Assembly (NCBI GenBank): GCA_021014945.1
Contig: MU266685.1
Location: 1-22,542, forward strand
Direction of reading: 5' to 3'
From: Leucogyrophana mollusca
Lineage: Eukaryota; Basidiomycota; Agaricomycetes; Boletales
DNA: 22,542 nucleotides
Made by a program: the position numbers and the translations under genes. The notes under the pieces were generated by a model. The model did no database searches. It was not told the origin of the DNA and was given only the letters and a program-made list of their open reading frames with translations. Shown one piece after another: positions 1 to 12,132 of this stretch. Numbering within the stretch: position 1 is the first letter of the stretch; the number at the start of each line of letters is the position of its first letter.

Positions 1-834
1 GATGGGGAGTAGTCGAAGTTTTTGAGTGGTCGGCATGATCGACTCGTGGATGACAGTGTGCATATACGATACCCGTTGCTTATCTCCCCCCAGTCCTTAC
101 AGTACTGTGATCATATTTGTCCTTTAATCCTATTAATTTTCTTCGTGTTATAATGAAAGTGCGACAAAGCCTAGTACCAAGGCAAAATTGGACTTAACTT
201 CGATCTAAAAGACGGAAAATATGGCTACTTGTTGATAGATTCTCATAACATCTAGGGGACTAAAAAAGTCTGGCTAATTGACTAGCCTGGAAAACTAGAG
301 GTAACTAGAGATATTCCGCTCAAAGTTTCCCTAATTGCCCGGAGAGGGTTTTCCTGATGCAAGGACCCATACGCCTCCGTTGCGCAACCTAATTGCCGTG
401 GATCTTCCGCCGAATGGAAACACCCCGAACCGGGCGAATGGACTAGGTAGAATTCAGGTTTCTATCCCTCTGCTCGACCTGGGGAAACTGACCGAGAAAA
501 TGTCCACACATCTTTGACAACCTATCTCAGAATGAACGAGGCGACAACGAAGAAGCATAAAGAAGGTCACCTCGCGTATAACAGTGTCGCTCATGATGGT
601 AGGCTATAGAAAGGTAATAAGATATTTGGTACTTACAACGTGATAACTGGCGCTTTTTGTAGTCCAGGTTTGCCCCAGGTACGTCATTGTGTCATAGGCC
701 GCTATGCGCCTGCTTAGTCACAAACCAAGACGCGTCGCGTATGGACTCTGTCACGAGAGTGGAGCATGATCGCGTCGTCGCCAGCTATAATCATTGCGCC
801 GACATTATTACATCTACGGGACGGATACAATCCA
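1..834. other. Stretch without a supportable gene
   Basis: I read both strands and found no coding frame with splice signals or recognisable protein motifs. The longest open frame starting at an ATG-like codon is about 60 codons (335-517, plus) and has no familiar composition. The stretch lies downstream of the HIRA stop codon, so its right edge should contain that gene's 3' untranslated region. The rest may be intergenic DNA or an eroded element. Confidence 0.5.
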
Positions 835-3800
835 CTACGTATGCTCATCATTAGAAGCCTTTTTAAGAGTGTCTTGCCAATCCTGAGCCAGCTTTGTCAA
901 GGTTTTGCTCCGAGCTGATGGATTGTGAGTATGTTGTCTTACACAGAGAACACTAATGCGCACCAAAAACCAACAACACCTCACGCAGCAAGTCGCGTTT
1001 TGACATACCGATGATGGTCGGTGACCAACCATCGTCCCTCCCCGGTCGCCTAGATGTATGTTTAGGAAGGCCTTGTGAATTGAAAGACAAACGTACCAGA
1101 AAACAGGCCCGAAGAGCTCTTTGATGAGCTCTTCTGCTTTCCCTCTGAAACCTTCATCCGCAACGTTCTTGGCGTAGAGTAGCAAAGCTTGCTTGTACTC
1201 TGCTGGGCTATCAAGTGCCTTGGCTGCGTGAAGTTTCGATTCAAGGTGACCAAGTGTTAGAGCGGTGTTCCACCACTGAGGGCGCTGTTTGTCCGCTCCG
1301 CTACTTTCCCCCGATGTACTGATAGCGCCTTCAATAGTCGCTATTATATCTTTGTTGGCGCGCTGCCGACCTTGCCAAACGCTAGAGCCCTCTGACCACC
1401 ATCGTTCGCTGAGCTTGATCCAAGTTGATAGTTGTGGGTCGTACGAATATGCAACGCCTGATGAACACTGTATGATAGGTGCTCCATTGTGGCGAACGGT
1501 AGCGGATTGAATCGTGCAGTTAGGAGAAGGGCTGAGAAGTGGTGCAACGGATATAGGAGGGAAGTGAGCGCTTTGCTTCTTAACGTTTCTGTAATACGTT
1601 CAAAAGACGGAAACCACACGGGAGCCAGCGGAGCTTACAGAGAATGTAGTTGTCCGGACGCCGTGAGGATCATAAGTGATGATTTACAACTGTGGATGAA
1701 CGAACACGGCGACCCAAGACTCAACGTAGGCATCAATCTTTCCAAATACATGAGCCACTTCGCTTTTCCCCAAACAAGTACAACACACCTTCTGCCTGTA
1801 TGCGAGTATACGTTGACCGACCCATCTTGCAAGGCTACCGCACAGAACATATTTGAAGCCGTCAAAGCTATAATGGGTGATGGCAAGAAATCCAACCACT
1901 GCGTCTGCTTGACGCTAGAAAAAGTGACTTCTGTGGGACCTACTTGATCGTTCAACATACATATCGCCGAGAAAACTTGTTTGCGGCTTACCCTCTCCCT
2001 CAGAATTCTTTCCTTCAAGTACATCCTCGCTCCCTTCGACTTTCGAACTGAGGAATGTCAGTAGCGGAGGAACCTGTAGTAGATCTGCCCCTTCGAACAA
2101 ATGCGACCCGCCCCACGAACGCACTGCCGATGACCCCACAGCCTGGCCTATCTCACGAACTGGGATAGACTCCCTCGGACGATCCCCGCCAAGCGTCCTG
2201 GGCTTAGCCGGCCGGTCATCCGTAAGATCGAGGGCAGATGCCTTCCGCTTTCCTTTATTGATCGATATCGATGTGCTTGTGTCGAGAGCCTCGATAGGAA
2301 CGTCTGTGTCTATCATCTCGACGTCGTCGCCAAACGCATAGGTGTCCAAGATGGGAGACGCAGAATGAGATGGCTGACGCGACTTGGGAAGCAACGGCTT
2401 CGTGTCTATGGCGGAGCGAGACGGGCCGGTTCCGTTGAAGGCTCGTGACTGAGGAAGTATGGCAGACGCAGACTCCGGGACTATGGTGGAGGTTGCTGCA
2501 GATGGCACGGACGACATGAGGATAGGCTGTACCCTCTTCTTGTTGCTCTTCTTCGCAACAAGTCGGTTGATCTGTTCGCCTCCATTGATACCGTCTCCTA
2601 TGCCGAATCCGGCTTGGGACTGCGCTTGGGAAGGTTGTACGCTGGAACGTGCAGGCGTACCGTTGCGCGAGCTCAATTCATCTCGCTCCTGGACAGCAAA
2701 TGATCCATGCGAGTAGCCTTCAGGGACAGGGGGTGGTGTGAATCCAAACTTTTGCAAATATTGCTCTTGCGCAGAGTGGGGAGCAATGCCTTCTAGTTCG
2801 TCGGGCTCGAAATGGAAGACTGCAAGCGTTCCATCGGAAGAAGCAGCATAGAGAGTGAGACCGTCCCAGGACCTTGCGGAGAATCTCAGCCGAACGAATA
2901 GTTTGGTTGTGGTAGTAGATCACCTACCAACTGAGGTCCATGATTTGCCGCTCAAACACTTCTCTGGCCACTATCAATGGGCGAGCCGACTTTGTCTGCC
3001 AAATGGAGACAGATCTATCATCAGCTCCAAGTGCAACCACCGAACATATGTTTGATGTTGCAACAGGAGCAGCTGGATTGCGAAGGAAAATGTGGGGGTT
3101 ATAGGCCTAGCGCCATAGTGAGTATCAAACAGCCAGGTTGGTGGCGTAAACCTCACAGCAACTTCAACCGTGTTTTCGTGACCGACTAGGCTAATTTCTG
3201 AGGTCCAAGTACCACGGGTGATCACAGCGGCTATAAAAACCATTCCTTTGTTGTTTGTTGCATTCGAAGCGGTGATATGCGCCCCGTCTGGCGACCAACT
3301 ACAAGTCGTCGGTCAAAGAGCGGAATAACTAAACGAAAAAATATTACCTTAGTCGCCTGAAGAATGTACTTCCAGGGGAGTCTTCAAAAGGCTTCCTAAT
3401 CTCGGCTTCAAGCTCCCAGTCAATAGTTCTCCATATCTTGACAGATTTGTCGTCTGACTGGGTAGCTAGAAATTCGCCAACGGGGTCCCAACATACACCC
3501 TTTACAAAACCTTGATGCTGATCGAGTTTTCGAATACGCTCTGAAAGGCGGGACATGTGTCAGCACGCCCGGACCTCCCTTTCTCCAGTTCCCGAGGAAG
3601 TGTGACAAAATGGAGCTTACTTACCAAGTGTATAACCGCACCATATGATGATTTGTGAGTCAAGCCCCACAGACGCAAGATAGCGGTCTTCAGGAGACCA
3701 GGCAACGTCAGTCACGTCTGGCGAGTTATCAGTACTGAGTAAAGGCAGAAAGTGACATCAGACAAACCGCTCTCGTGCCCAGGAAGTCTCTTCATAGGCT

Positions 3801-4286
3801 TCCACCCCTCTACGTTGACTTCATTTGATCCAAAGACCTTTCCTCTCCCGCTCCTACGGACCACAGCGGTAAATGAGTGCAGGCAGATGTACTGTGAAGC
3901 GGTACGGACGGATCCAGGTCCCATATCATGACTATCTCGTCGTCGCTCCCACTGGCCAACCATCTTCCAGAATAAGCCCACCGAACCGTAAGCACGGGGC
4001 CAGTGTGCATGCTCAGCGTGCACAGCGCCTTTGGCGGTCGATTCGAGAGCTCGGATGCGTGATTGATTATTGGCTTGGTGCTCCAGATCCGAATTTTCGC
4101 GTCAAGGCCGCCCGTTGCAATGCGTGAACCGTCCGGATGGACGTGGACGGAGAATATGGACAAACGCTTCGCATCTTGCTCGCCTTTCGCGGCGCTGTCT
4201 GATTACTCGCTGTCAGCTATAGTGGTATCCTCAAATTGAGACCAAATACCCTTGTGCATCACCCATGACGGCTTCGTGAAGCGCAT
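835..4286 (-). CDS. HIRA: HIRA-type histone H3.3/H4 chaperone, WD40 repeat protein
   Basis: HIRA proteins deposit histones H3-H4 on chromatin independently of replication, in the nucleus, within the HIR complex. I spliced 13 exons: 4250-4286, 3910-4198, 3768-3853, 3625-3717, 3348-3540, 3157-3298, 2928-3106, 1992-2872, 1789-1942, 1639-1737, 1097-1588, 964-1049, 835-914. They give 936 residues in one frame. The N terminus MRFTKPSWV matches the family start, and the first propeller blade follows (FSVHVHPDGSRIATGG). WD40 repeats fill about residues 15-365. A basic B-domain-like motif, NRLVAKKSNKKRVQPILMS, sits at 442-460 in a low-complexity linker. The HIRA C-terminal domain starts near 645 (FLPSPIIALTASN, ALQDGSVNVYS) and runs to the end. 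All introns are 47-84 nt. The start is fixed by the conserved first exon of only 37 nt. Identification is strong from family motifs; the exact splice sites are my reading. Confidence 0.93.
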
Positions 4287-5015
4287 CGTTGCGGTATGAG
4301 ACTTGGTCTTGGGCCCACTGACAGCCTCCGTTGTTCCAAAGCCACACATATCCACGTGGTTCTCGATCCATAACATAGTGGCTGTGCCACTGCCTCCTTC
4401 AAGTCCACAACGCCGAACTTTTCTGTTCGGCTGGCTTCACCAATACTGATGGCTGACCTATAGATCTTTCCGCAACAAGCTCTAAAGCTTAGAGCTTTTT
4501 ATATCGCCAATCTCACCCACCACCTCTGGAAAGAAAATGCGGCGTTATGGGATCATGTGGGTTTCCGGTATCCTAAAGTACCCCTTAGATGCAGCTAGTG
4601 CGTATCGTCAGTTTCCTGAAGTATCGCAGTCTCGAAAGATATCGCCAATTATTGGCCCGCCATCTCACTAGATGTATGGTCTCCAGGTACGTCTAACGCT
4701 CACATTATCCTGGTTTTTGTTTTGTATGCTTCTAGGTATCATTCCCAGAGATCCCGCTGCCCATGTACCGATCTTGTTTATTCTAGGTGCTCTGCGTCAT
4801 TCAGGTCAGTTTCGGCGCCAACGCGTTCCAAATTGGCGGGTGGTGCGGTAGCATTCTACATGGCGCCATCGCTCATGCTTTAGGCGTGACTTGAGCTTCT
4901 ACGTCTTATCGGAAACTTCGTCGTGGGTGGTGCCTCGCATAAGGTATACTTAAGAGGGGACCACTTCCGTGTGATGATACTAGGCCTTGCTGGTAACCTT
5001 CGCTGGTGACGGAAT
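4287..5015. promoter_or_regulatory. Divergent intergenic promoter region between HIRA and the MFS transporter
   Basis: These 729 bases separate two divergently transcribed genes and must hold both promoters. Seen on the minus strand is a TATA-like TATAAAAA at 4496-4503, about 210 nt before the HIRA ATG. Next to it is a dyad of two perfect 9-nt arms (AAGCTCTAA and TTAGAGCTT) with a 3-nt spacer, at 4477-4497. I found no coding frame here. Whether the TATA-like box is used is inference. Confidence 0.45.
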
Positions 5016-7622
5016 ATGGCTATTGTGGACGTCTCAACCACCCCAGATTCGAAAAGCGCAACCGATACCAAGGATGCAGCAAACCGTTCAGTATCTTCTT
5101 TGTCCATCGACAAGAAGGTTGCTTCAGTAGAGCTCCGTGACGTACTCGTTGAGGACCTGCCCGAAGGACAAGAGCAGCAGTTCAAGTGGACTAACGTCCT
5201 CTTTCGTCGACGACAGTCGAAGCCTTTAGACCTCGATTCTATCGCTACTAGGCGGTCGGTGTTCGACGACCCTAATCTAGCGCCCCATTACTGGCCCAAG
5301 AAAGAATACGAAAATCTTCACAGATTCGACCCCAATGCTCGTTGGACTTACCGGGAGGAACAAGTGAGTGTGACCGTCCCGGACACGGAATTTCTGCTCA
5401 GTAATTATCGTCCAGGCGATCGTACGCAAGATTGACTGGAAAATCATGCTCTGGACCGCCATAAGTTTTTCCGCGTTGAATCTGGATCGAAGTAATATCA
5501 ACCAAGCGAATTCAAGCAACTTTTTACCAGACTTGGGTTTGACAACCGATGGTGCATGCGAATACCTTTTGGTTATTCTACCTTCCACAGCTGATCATGC
5601 TTTCAATCAGACTTCAATCTTGGAAATACAATTTTTCGTTTGACTTTTCTTTTCGCCGAACTGCCTTCGCAGCTCGTTTCGAAAAGGGCATGTGCTTCAA
5701 CTCTAACCTCTGGCGACTAAATGTGACCTTGTGCTAGATGGGTCCCGATCGTTGGATTCCGATCCAAATCTGCCTATGGAGTATGAAACACTTACTTCAA
5801 ATTGCGCCAGAATACTTGATAATGCCCTGTCAACAGGTTTGGTCACCCTCTCCCAGTTCTGGTTGACCGGACGTACTACGTTCCTGCTTTGCAGAGCTCT
5901 CATTGGGTATGTGACTCGAACCACTATATTCCAAAGACGCTGCTCACATCAATATTTTAGTCTACTGCAAGGCGGGTGAGCCAATCCAGACGTTCGTTGA
6001 GATTATGCCTATTTTGACCAACCTCTTCAGCTTCATTCCGGACCTCATATTATATCTGTCATGTGCGGCTCGTATCCCCATTGAGCTTCTGTTGTCTGAT
6101 CCCAAGCAGACTTCTACACCAAGACTGAACTCCCTGTTCGCCTCGCCATCTTTTGGATGTCACTGAACTTTTGCGCCATCGTAGCAAGTTTCATCGCTTT
6201 CGGGACCTTGCGACTGGACGGATACGGTGGTAAAGCTGGGTGGCGGTACATGACTTACATCCCTTCAACCCGTCCTTCACTGACATATTACTTAGATGGC
6301 TCTTCTTAGTCGAGTATGTTTCCCTTGCGTTTTCTCGTGTACGGTCCCTGAGTTTGTTTCAGAGGTGTCCTCACTCTCGTGATTGGTTTGGCGACCTTCT
6401 TCCGTATGCCTCCGTCGCCAACACAAACGAAGACATGGTTCAGGCCGAATGGGTGGTTTACAGAGCGAGAAGAGACGATCATCGTGAATCGGGTTCTGCG
6501 CGATGACCCGTCAAAAGTTTGTCATGTCCGGGCCGCATTGCTATGAAAGGGCCCTTACGTTGCACATAGGGTGACATGCACAATCGCGAAGGGTTAACGA
6601 TAAGGCGACTCTGGACTGCCATTTGTGATTACGATTTATGGCCATTGTATATTCTGTAGGTGCTTCAACGTCGTGGGTGACCATTACTAATACTACTTCG
6701 CAGAGGACTCATGTTTGAAATACCTAACACGCCGCCCACCACGTATCTCACACTACTACTGAAGGATATCGGGTGCGTTCACGTCTGCTCGTCTGCTCGC
6801 CAATTCAAACCTGATTCGTTCGCAAAGTTTCAACACCTTCCAAATAAATTTGTTGACAATCCCCTCGACAGCAATCGGCATAGTGACCATGTTCATCATC
6901 ACTTTAATTTCCGAATCAGTTGATGACCGCTCGGTCGTCGCAATGGCTGAAGACCTGTGGGTGTTGCCATTCTTGATCGCGCTTTATTGCCTCCCCGAGA
7001 ACCCCAACTCTTGGATTTTCTTTGTAAGTATAGTTCCCGCCTTGTCAAGGAATTGAAACTGATGAACCGATAGGGCGTCGTGACTGGTTTGCTGTCATAC
7101 CCGTGCGTGATATTCAGCGTTCAACGCTTTCAGCAACTCTTACCGTATTTCTTCTATTAGACTCACCCACCCTATTCAAGTATGACTGCAAGTATAGTCC
7201 TTCGAAGAAATTATTATCTGACGTGGATCACAGGTTGGATGGTGTTCTCGAAATTCCGGTGCTGTGGCTAGTCGCACTGTAAATGCATCATTGTACAACA
7301 TGTACGTTCGCTACCTTCAACTTCTCCTTGAAAGGCGCTAATGAATTGGGTAGGTTCGTGCAGATCAGCAGCATCATCTCGTCGCAAATATACGTCCAAT
7401 CGGACGCCCCACGATGTTAGTTTCCTTTCAATCCGTGAATCTTGATTATTGTTAACAGTGTAGGGCCTAGATGAACGGGGTAATCGTATCCTCATTATTA
7501 TCTGCTGTATCAATCTCTTTGTCCTATACCCTGGGACGAAAACCTACTACGTTTGGCGCAACCGCCAACGCGCCAAGATATGGGATGCCATGACCCCGGA
7601 GGCAAGCTCGAATAACCTGTGA
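5016..7622 (+). CDS. Major facilitator superfamily transporter, anion:cation symporter (Dal5-like) family
   Basis: This is a predicted plasma-membrane permease for an organic anion such as allantoate, a vitamin or another carboxylate; the substrate cannot be told from sequence. Eighteen exons join to 569 residues: 5016-5363, 5416-5551, 5611-5687, 5738-5780, 5837-5906, 5961-5975, 6031-6062, 6110-6245, 6296-6313, 6363-6516, 6570-6655, 6704-6772, 6828-7023, 7074-7102, 7161-7179, 7234-7301, 7354-7415, 7471-7622. A cytosolic N terminus of about 120 residues leads to the family motif [12 protein letters not shown] after the first membrane helix. Later come [42 protein letters not shown] and the Dal5-type tail motifs [15 protein letters not shown] and [14 protein letters not shown]. 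Exons 6, 9 and 15 are only 15, 18 and 19 nt. Intron 3 starts with GC instead of GT. Twelve membrane helices are expected for the family. All junctions keep the frame, so the gene looks functional. Confidence 0.88.
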
Positions 7623-7983
7623 AGGTCGTGTTTACTCATAGCCCGCACAGGAACAAGCGCAATATCTGAGAACGACGAAAGACAAGGGCAACAGACGGCT
7701 CGACTTCCGCTTCGCACATTGATATGTAATATTGAGATAGTGCCGAGGAACGTATAATGTGGCAGATGGTTAAAGACGAGAGATAGCCGGCTTCCTTACC
7801 CCAACTTCCCAATAAACTGAACGCAGACTCAATTTCCAGCCGTATAGAACTCCAGCGCAGAAATTAATAGCATTCAGAGCAATTGTCATTAGGGTATGCG
7901 AGATCTATCAGTGCGAGAAGCCCGGAATAATTTTGCGTTAAACCCATCAACACTCCTCCACCCTATTGAGCAAGTGAAGCCGC
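7623..7983. other. Convergent 3' intergenic spacer
   Basis: These 361 bases lie between the stop codons of the transporter and the hydrophobin, which point towards each other. They should contain both 3' untranslated regions. I see no open frame, RNA gene or repeat. Confidence 0.6.
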
Positions 7984-8420
7984 TCAGGCATTCAAATTGA
8001 TCGGGCTGCAGCCAACGTTGACCAACCCGTTCTGCAAATCGTAGTCAGCATTCACCTCAGAATTCGCGTTCAAAGTTGACTCACGAAGTGGTTGTCGGTG
8101 CAGCAGACGGGCTCCTGGTTAGCCTGGCACCCACTTCCAGTGCCGACCACCGAGATCGGGGTGCACTGGAGACCAACGAGCGCAGTGATATCCCCAACAT
8201 CGATCCCGAGGAGACCGGCAATGCCACTCTCGCTGAAGTCCTTGGCCTAAAAATTCAAGGCGTTGTGGTTGGTGAGAAGAAAGAACGATAATTACAGCAG
8301 ACGTACGCTTTGGGTGCTGTTGCAGCAGCTAGCAGAACCGGTGTTACACTGGTTGGTAGCTCCACCGGCGACGGCGAGAACAGCGAGGGGAAGGATGGCG
8401 AAGAGGCGAGAGGCGATCAT
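7984..8420 (-). CDS. Class I hydrophobin
   Basis: Hydrophobins are small secreted proteins that self-assemble at air-water and wall surfaces of hyphae and fruiting bodies. Three exons (8307-8420, 8085-8246, 7984-8031) give 107 residues. A signal peptide, [20 protein letters not shown], opens the protein. Eight cysteines follow in the C-CC-C-C-CC-C order: C25, C32-C33, C66, C78, C86-C87, C100, with seven residues after the last. The 32 residues between C33 and C66 fit class I. The gap of seven residues between C78 and C86 is wider than the five often seen in Agaricomycete class I members. An upstream in-frame ATG at 8510 would add 30 residues before the signal peptide, so 8420 is preferred. 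The introns are 60 and 53 nt. Which family member this is cannot be told. Confidence 0.92.
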
Positions 8421-9241
8421 TTCGAGAAAGGTTGAAGAGGTGCTGAAGGCAAGTTGAAACTGATTGAACTGGGGAAATAAAGTACGGACAGGATGCTCTT
8501 TATACCTCACAGGACTGGCTTGGCGTGTTGTCTAAAAGGACCATCACTTTGTTTTGAAAAAGAAAAAAAAAACACGGAGGAATTAAAAGATGCGCGCCTG
8601 GACTTTGATGGAGGTTAGTGAACCCCTTCATTTCGTAGACCGCCCTGAATCGGAAGGATGTACAGCGGGGTCCAGGCGCCTTGCATGAGACGCGTTGGGA
8701 CACGTGATCGTACCACTTCCAAGAGCCGTCGAGGCCAGCACTGGGCGGGCATCTCCAATAGGCGGCCTGGAAAGCATGCAAGCCCGGTAATTAATGCTCG
8801 CGGGTCACGGTTGTCTTCACTTCTTGCTCGAACGAATGATCTTGCATCCGACCCACGTCTTCGGTGTGGCCCGCTAGCTCCATTTTTAAATTGTCGAGGT
8901 CTGAGTTGCTATAACGTGTAAAATCAATAAACACTCCGGAGAACGGCGATGGTTGGTGGACATAGATCGAGACCGAGTTGCGGTGTGAGCTGGAACTCGC
9001 GCCATACATAATTGTTGAAGAAGACTCCGGGCTCCTGGATGCCTCGTTGAGCCGTACGGACAACAATCCGGCAATGAGGGCTGTCTGCTTTACACCCAAC
9101 ACCTGGCCGATGAACATGTTAGATTGACAATGAACGCCCACTTCTAAGATCACAAAATTCAATACAAAGCAAAACTCTAACCACGTCGAGACCATCAGCC
9201 AGCAGTCGAAACCCAGCTTAGGCTGCCAGTACGGGGTGAAG
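8421..9241. other. Intergenic region with a doubtful minus-strand open frame
   Basis: The left end is the hydrophobin promoter. An A-rich tract (about 8556-8572, plus strand) is present. From 9117 down to 8791 the minus strand is open for 108 codons starting at ATG. The encoded stretch is rich in Ser and polar residues (LIAGLLSVRLNEASRSPESS) and matches no family I know. The frame also stays open upstream to 9264, overlapping the ferroxidase stop codon in another frame. It may be the eroded C-terminal end of a lost membrane-protein gene, or chance. I do not call it a gene. Confidence 0.35.
8498..8504 (-). promoter_or_regulatory. TATA box of the hydrophobin gene
   Basis: The minus strand reads TATAAAG here, about 80 nt upstream of the hydrophobin ATG at 8420. 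Highly expressed fungal structural genes such as hydrophobins commonly have a TATA box at this distance. Use in vivo is inference. Confidence 0.6.
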
Positions 9242-11796
9242 TCAGTCTTTCTTCTGAGACACATCGTCGAGGAGCCCTTGGGTCTCCTCCTCCTGGTAAC
9301 GCGTGATCGCCTCCACCGCCATCTCGTCGTCGGTAATACGCTTTCTAAGCGAGTGCCACGCCACAGTAAGTACGCTGACTAGTGCCAACAATAGGAACCT
9401 GGGGTAATAGAAGGGTAGCTCAGCTCAGCGGAATAGCCCAGCAAAGCAAAAGTTTTACATACCCTGGGCCGACCAGAGCACGGATTCCTTTGGCAGACGT
9501 TGCCGTTTTTGGGTGGTATGGACCGAGGGGAAGACCGGTGAGGTCGGTCGCAGACTGGTGTCCCGCCGCATTGCCCGAGCTTGGAAGCCCTTGTGCGGCG
9601 CACTGCTCGTGCATGAATGTAGGAACTCTTCCGAACGCCCGTTCTTGGGCTAAGAGCGGTGCTTCGAGGAGCTGTATCGCTAAGCCTGCTTCGAGATGCC
9701 ATTCCATGTGGCCTACAACCCTCGTTAGTGATCCGACAGTTACAAGCGACGATATTGGCCGGGAGAAACATACAATGGAAGAACCACGCTCCCGGGTTGT
9801 CCGCGACAAAGCGAAGAGTTACCGAGCCCCCAGCGGGGACAACGACGGTGTCACGGCGCATTGGGTTCGCTTGGCCCTCAATCAGAGGCGGGTTGACGGC
9901 AGGGTCGGTCGAACTGTAGTTCTCCGCGCGGTGTACAATTTGGAACTCGTGACCATGAAGGTGACTTTTCATTGAGTTAGCTTGGAAGATGCCCACAGCA
10001 AAAGTATACGCACAAAGGATGCGGCGAGGTGTCGCCATTTTTCACAACGAGGTCGATAACATCGAGATGCTCAAGCACAAAGCTAGTAGGTCCATACGCT
10101 CTTGCAATGGTCGCGTTTGGCCCGAGGCTGAGCTCGGATAGTACGGCGGGGACTAGGGGTGCGTTGTACGTGATCTCGTTGAACATCCCGTGATTGGTCC
10201 CGTCGCTCATGACATCAAACGTAGCCTCAAGCTCGATCGTTCGGGTGACAGGGGGCTGCTGAGGTACGACGACAAGTGGGACAAGAGCAGTGTCGTTTGT
10301 ACTGATATACTCAGCTACGGGGCTCAGGTCCGTGAGGGGGTTTCCAGAAGCATATGTGATAGAAGAGGTGACATCTTTAAAGTGACAATGACGGGAACGG
10401 ATTAGTGCGTCGGCCTTGACTATGGATGAACAATATGATACATACTAGGTTGGAGGCCCTCGGGGACGTAATCGAACATGTCTGTATCCATGTTAGCGTG
10501 AATGGCCCAGTTCGAGGAGCTGTCATCGCGTGCGGTCACAAGTACCGAATAACGCTGTGCGACGGCGATCTCAAGCATGTCCATTGGCACTTTACGAATG
10601 TCAGTCTAGAAAAGCGTCAGCACACGATAGCAGGGCGTGAAAGTGACGAGCGGAGGTTGCTCAGCCCAGTGAGATCGAAAGAAGATACACACGCTGTCCC
10701 CTTCAATGACTTGCATTTCATGGCCGTCGATCCAAAAGAAGAACGAGGCGAAGGCCGACATATTGACGATGCGCAGGCGATAAGTACGTCCAGGGACGAA
10801 GGGGAGTGTCGCATTCGCGTTAAATCCCACTGCCGAAGTGACTGGAGATGGAGAAGTGCCTACGATGGGCGGCAGGTAGTTTCCATGCTGCGCAAAATAT
10901 ATCAAGGCAGAATCTGTCGAAAAGATCAATCAATGAAGTGCAACTCGTAAGCCGGGGGACTCACCTGGAATAGGCTCAACGCCGTCTGGGTTGTTGACGT
11001 TGATGTATTGCTTCATAAGAACTGGGTGCTCCTGGTGATACCAATCAGTCAATACAACAAAGTACTCCTCGTCGTATTCATAGGCCTCTTCATCAGGGTG
11101 GAGAGTCAGAGGGGCACGCAGACCATCGACATACTGGCCCTATTTCGTTGTGGTAAACCGAGATGAGTGAACTACAGTCACGGAAATCAAGGAGATACGC
11201 ATACATGATCGTGGCCGTGGATCCAGTATGTTCCCCATTGCCCAGAGCTCTCTACGGGAACGACATAATGAAAGGTATGACCTGGTGGAATGCCACTGCG
11301 AGTGTCATGTTAGACTAGAGTTCATGGTGATTGGCACACCTCGCCAACACCGATTTATTCGGCTCAAGGTGTTGGAGAAATACAGTGCGAGGCCTGCGAG
11401 AGACGGAGATGTATGAATCGACATACCATTGACCGACAGCAACAGCGCCATCCATCCATGAAGTTGAATTGAAGAATATCCCATGATGATGAATGGACGT
11501 CGGTACGTCAAGCCCATTCGTGACATGGAAGAGAAGCGAGTCTGTGGTGTCTACCGAGATTGGCGGAGGTCTGACCAAAGCGAATATCAATGGATTCGTC
11601 AAAAAAGGTTTCAGCACAAAACAAAGAAGACGTACGGCCAAGTTCCATTTACTCCAATAACGCGGCGGTCAAAGAGACCATCGGGGTTGGCGTTTTGAAC
11701 ATACGTTACGTTCCACCATACTTCTTGAACGCCAGCAAGGGCAGGTGATGCAACCGCGAGGAGAGGCCAGAGGCATCGACGACCCCACATGAGCAT
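9242..11796 (-). CDS. FET3: Multicopper ferroxidase, Fet3 type, membrane anchored
   Basis: Fet3-type enzymes oxidise Fe(II) at the cell surface using O2, so that iron can pass through the permease Ftr1. Ten exons (11636-11796, 11427-11570, 11205-11295, 10965-11139, 10693-10913, 10446-10605, 10014-10374, 9774-9964, 9463-9712, 9242-9398) join to 636 residues. A signal peptide covers about residues 1-22. Copper ligand motifs are IHHHG (80-84), HGHDH (128-132), HPFHLHGHEF (436-445) and [12 protein letters not shown] (501-512), so all four conserved regions are present. L512 in the axial position fits Fet3 rather than Phe-type laccases. After the last cupredoxin domain a hydrophobic stretch (about 586-602, [14 protein letters not shown]) is followed by RKR and a charged tail containing EEETQ, as in type I anchored Fet3. 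Intron 2 is unusually long at 131 nt. A laccase is the main alternative, but the membrane anchor argues for a ferroxidase. Confidence 0.88.
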
Positions 11797-11969
11797 GATA
11801 GACCTGAGAGAGCTCTTTTACAGGCGTGGCTACCAGAGAAGAGTAATATATGTCCAGTGAGTAGCTTCAGCCGAACGTTTTGTGCGTGGAAGGCGTCGTG
11901 TCTTGGTGGTGGTGAAAAGAAGAGAGGCGTAGCGTGACGCAACATAACCCCGTCCGCAGAACGTCGACC

Positions 11970-11987
11970 CTATCACATATTTGATAA
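11970..11987 (-). promoter_or_regulatory. Pair of GATA-factor sites upstream of the ferroxidase
   Basis: The minus strand carries TGATAG and TGATAA separated by six bases. Fungal iron repressors of the Urbs1/SreA family are GATA factors that control ferroxidase genes through GATA-containing sites. The two copies near a ferroxidase start fit that role. GATA hexamers are frequent by chance, and the fuller SreA consensus is not met. Confidence 0.35.
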
Positions 11988-12132
11988 TTTTGCGTCGCCC
12001 CATCAACGCGTTAAAGCGGGCGGAGGTCTGCACCTCGGAATCTCGCATGCCCGACTAGAGGTTTTGCGGAAGGCGCCAAAATAACTGACCACTTACAATG
12101 CTCGCAATAGTAATGCTTGGGCGCTTGAAGGT

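Noticed and set aside
4477..4500. Hairpin followed by a T run, like a bacterial rho-independent terminator
   Set aside because: The genome is clearly eukaryotic with spliceosomal introns, and the site lies in a promoter region between divergent genes.
9382..9975. Plus-strand open frame of 197 codons across the ferroxidase
   Set aside because: It is antisense to conserved cupredoxin sequence with all copper ligands; no motif in the product.
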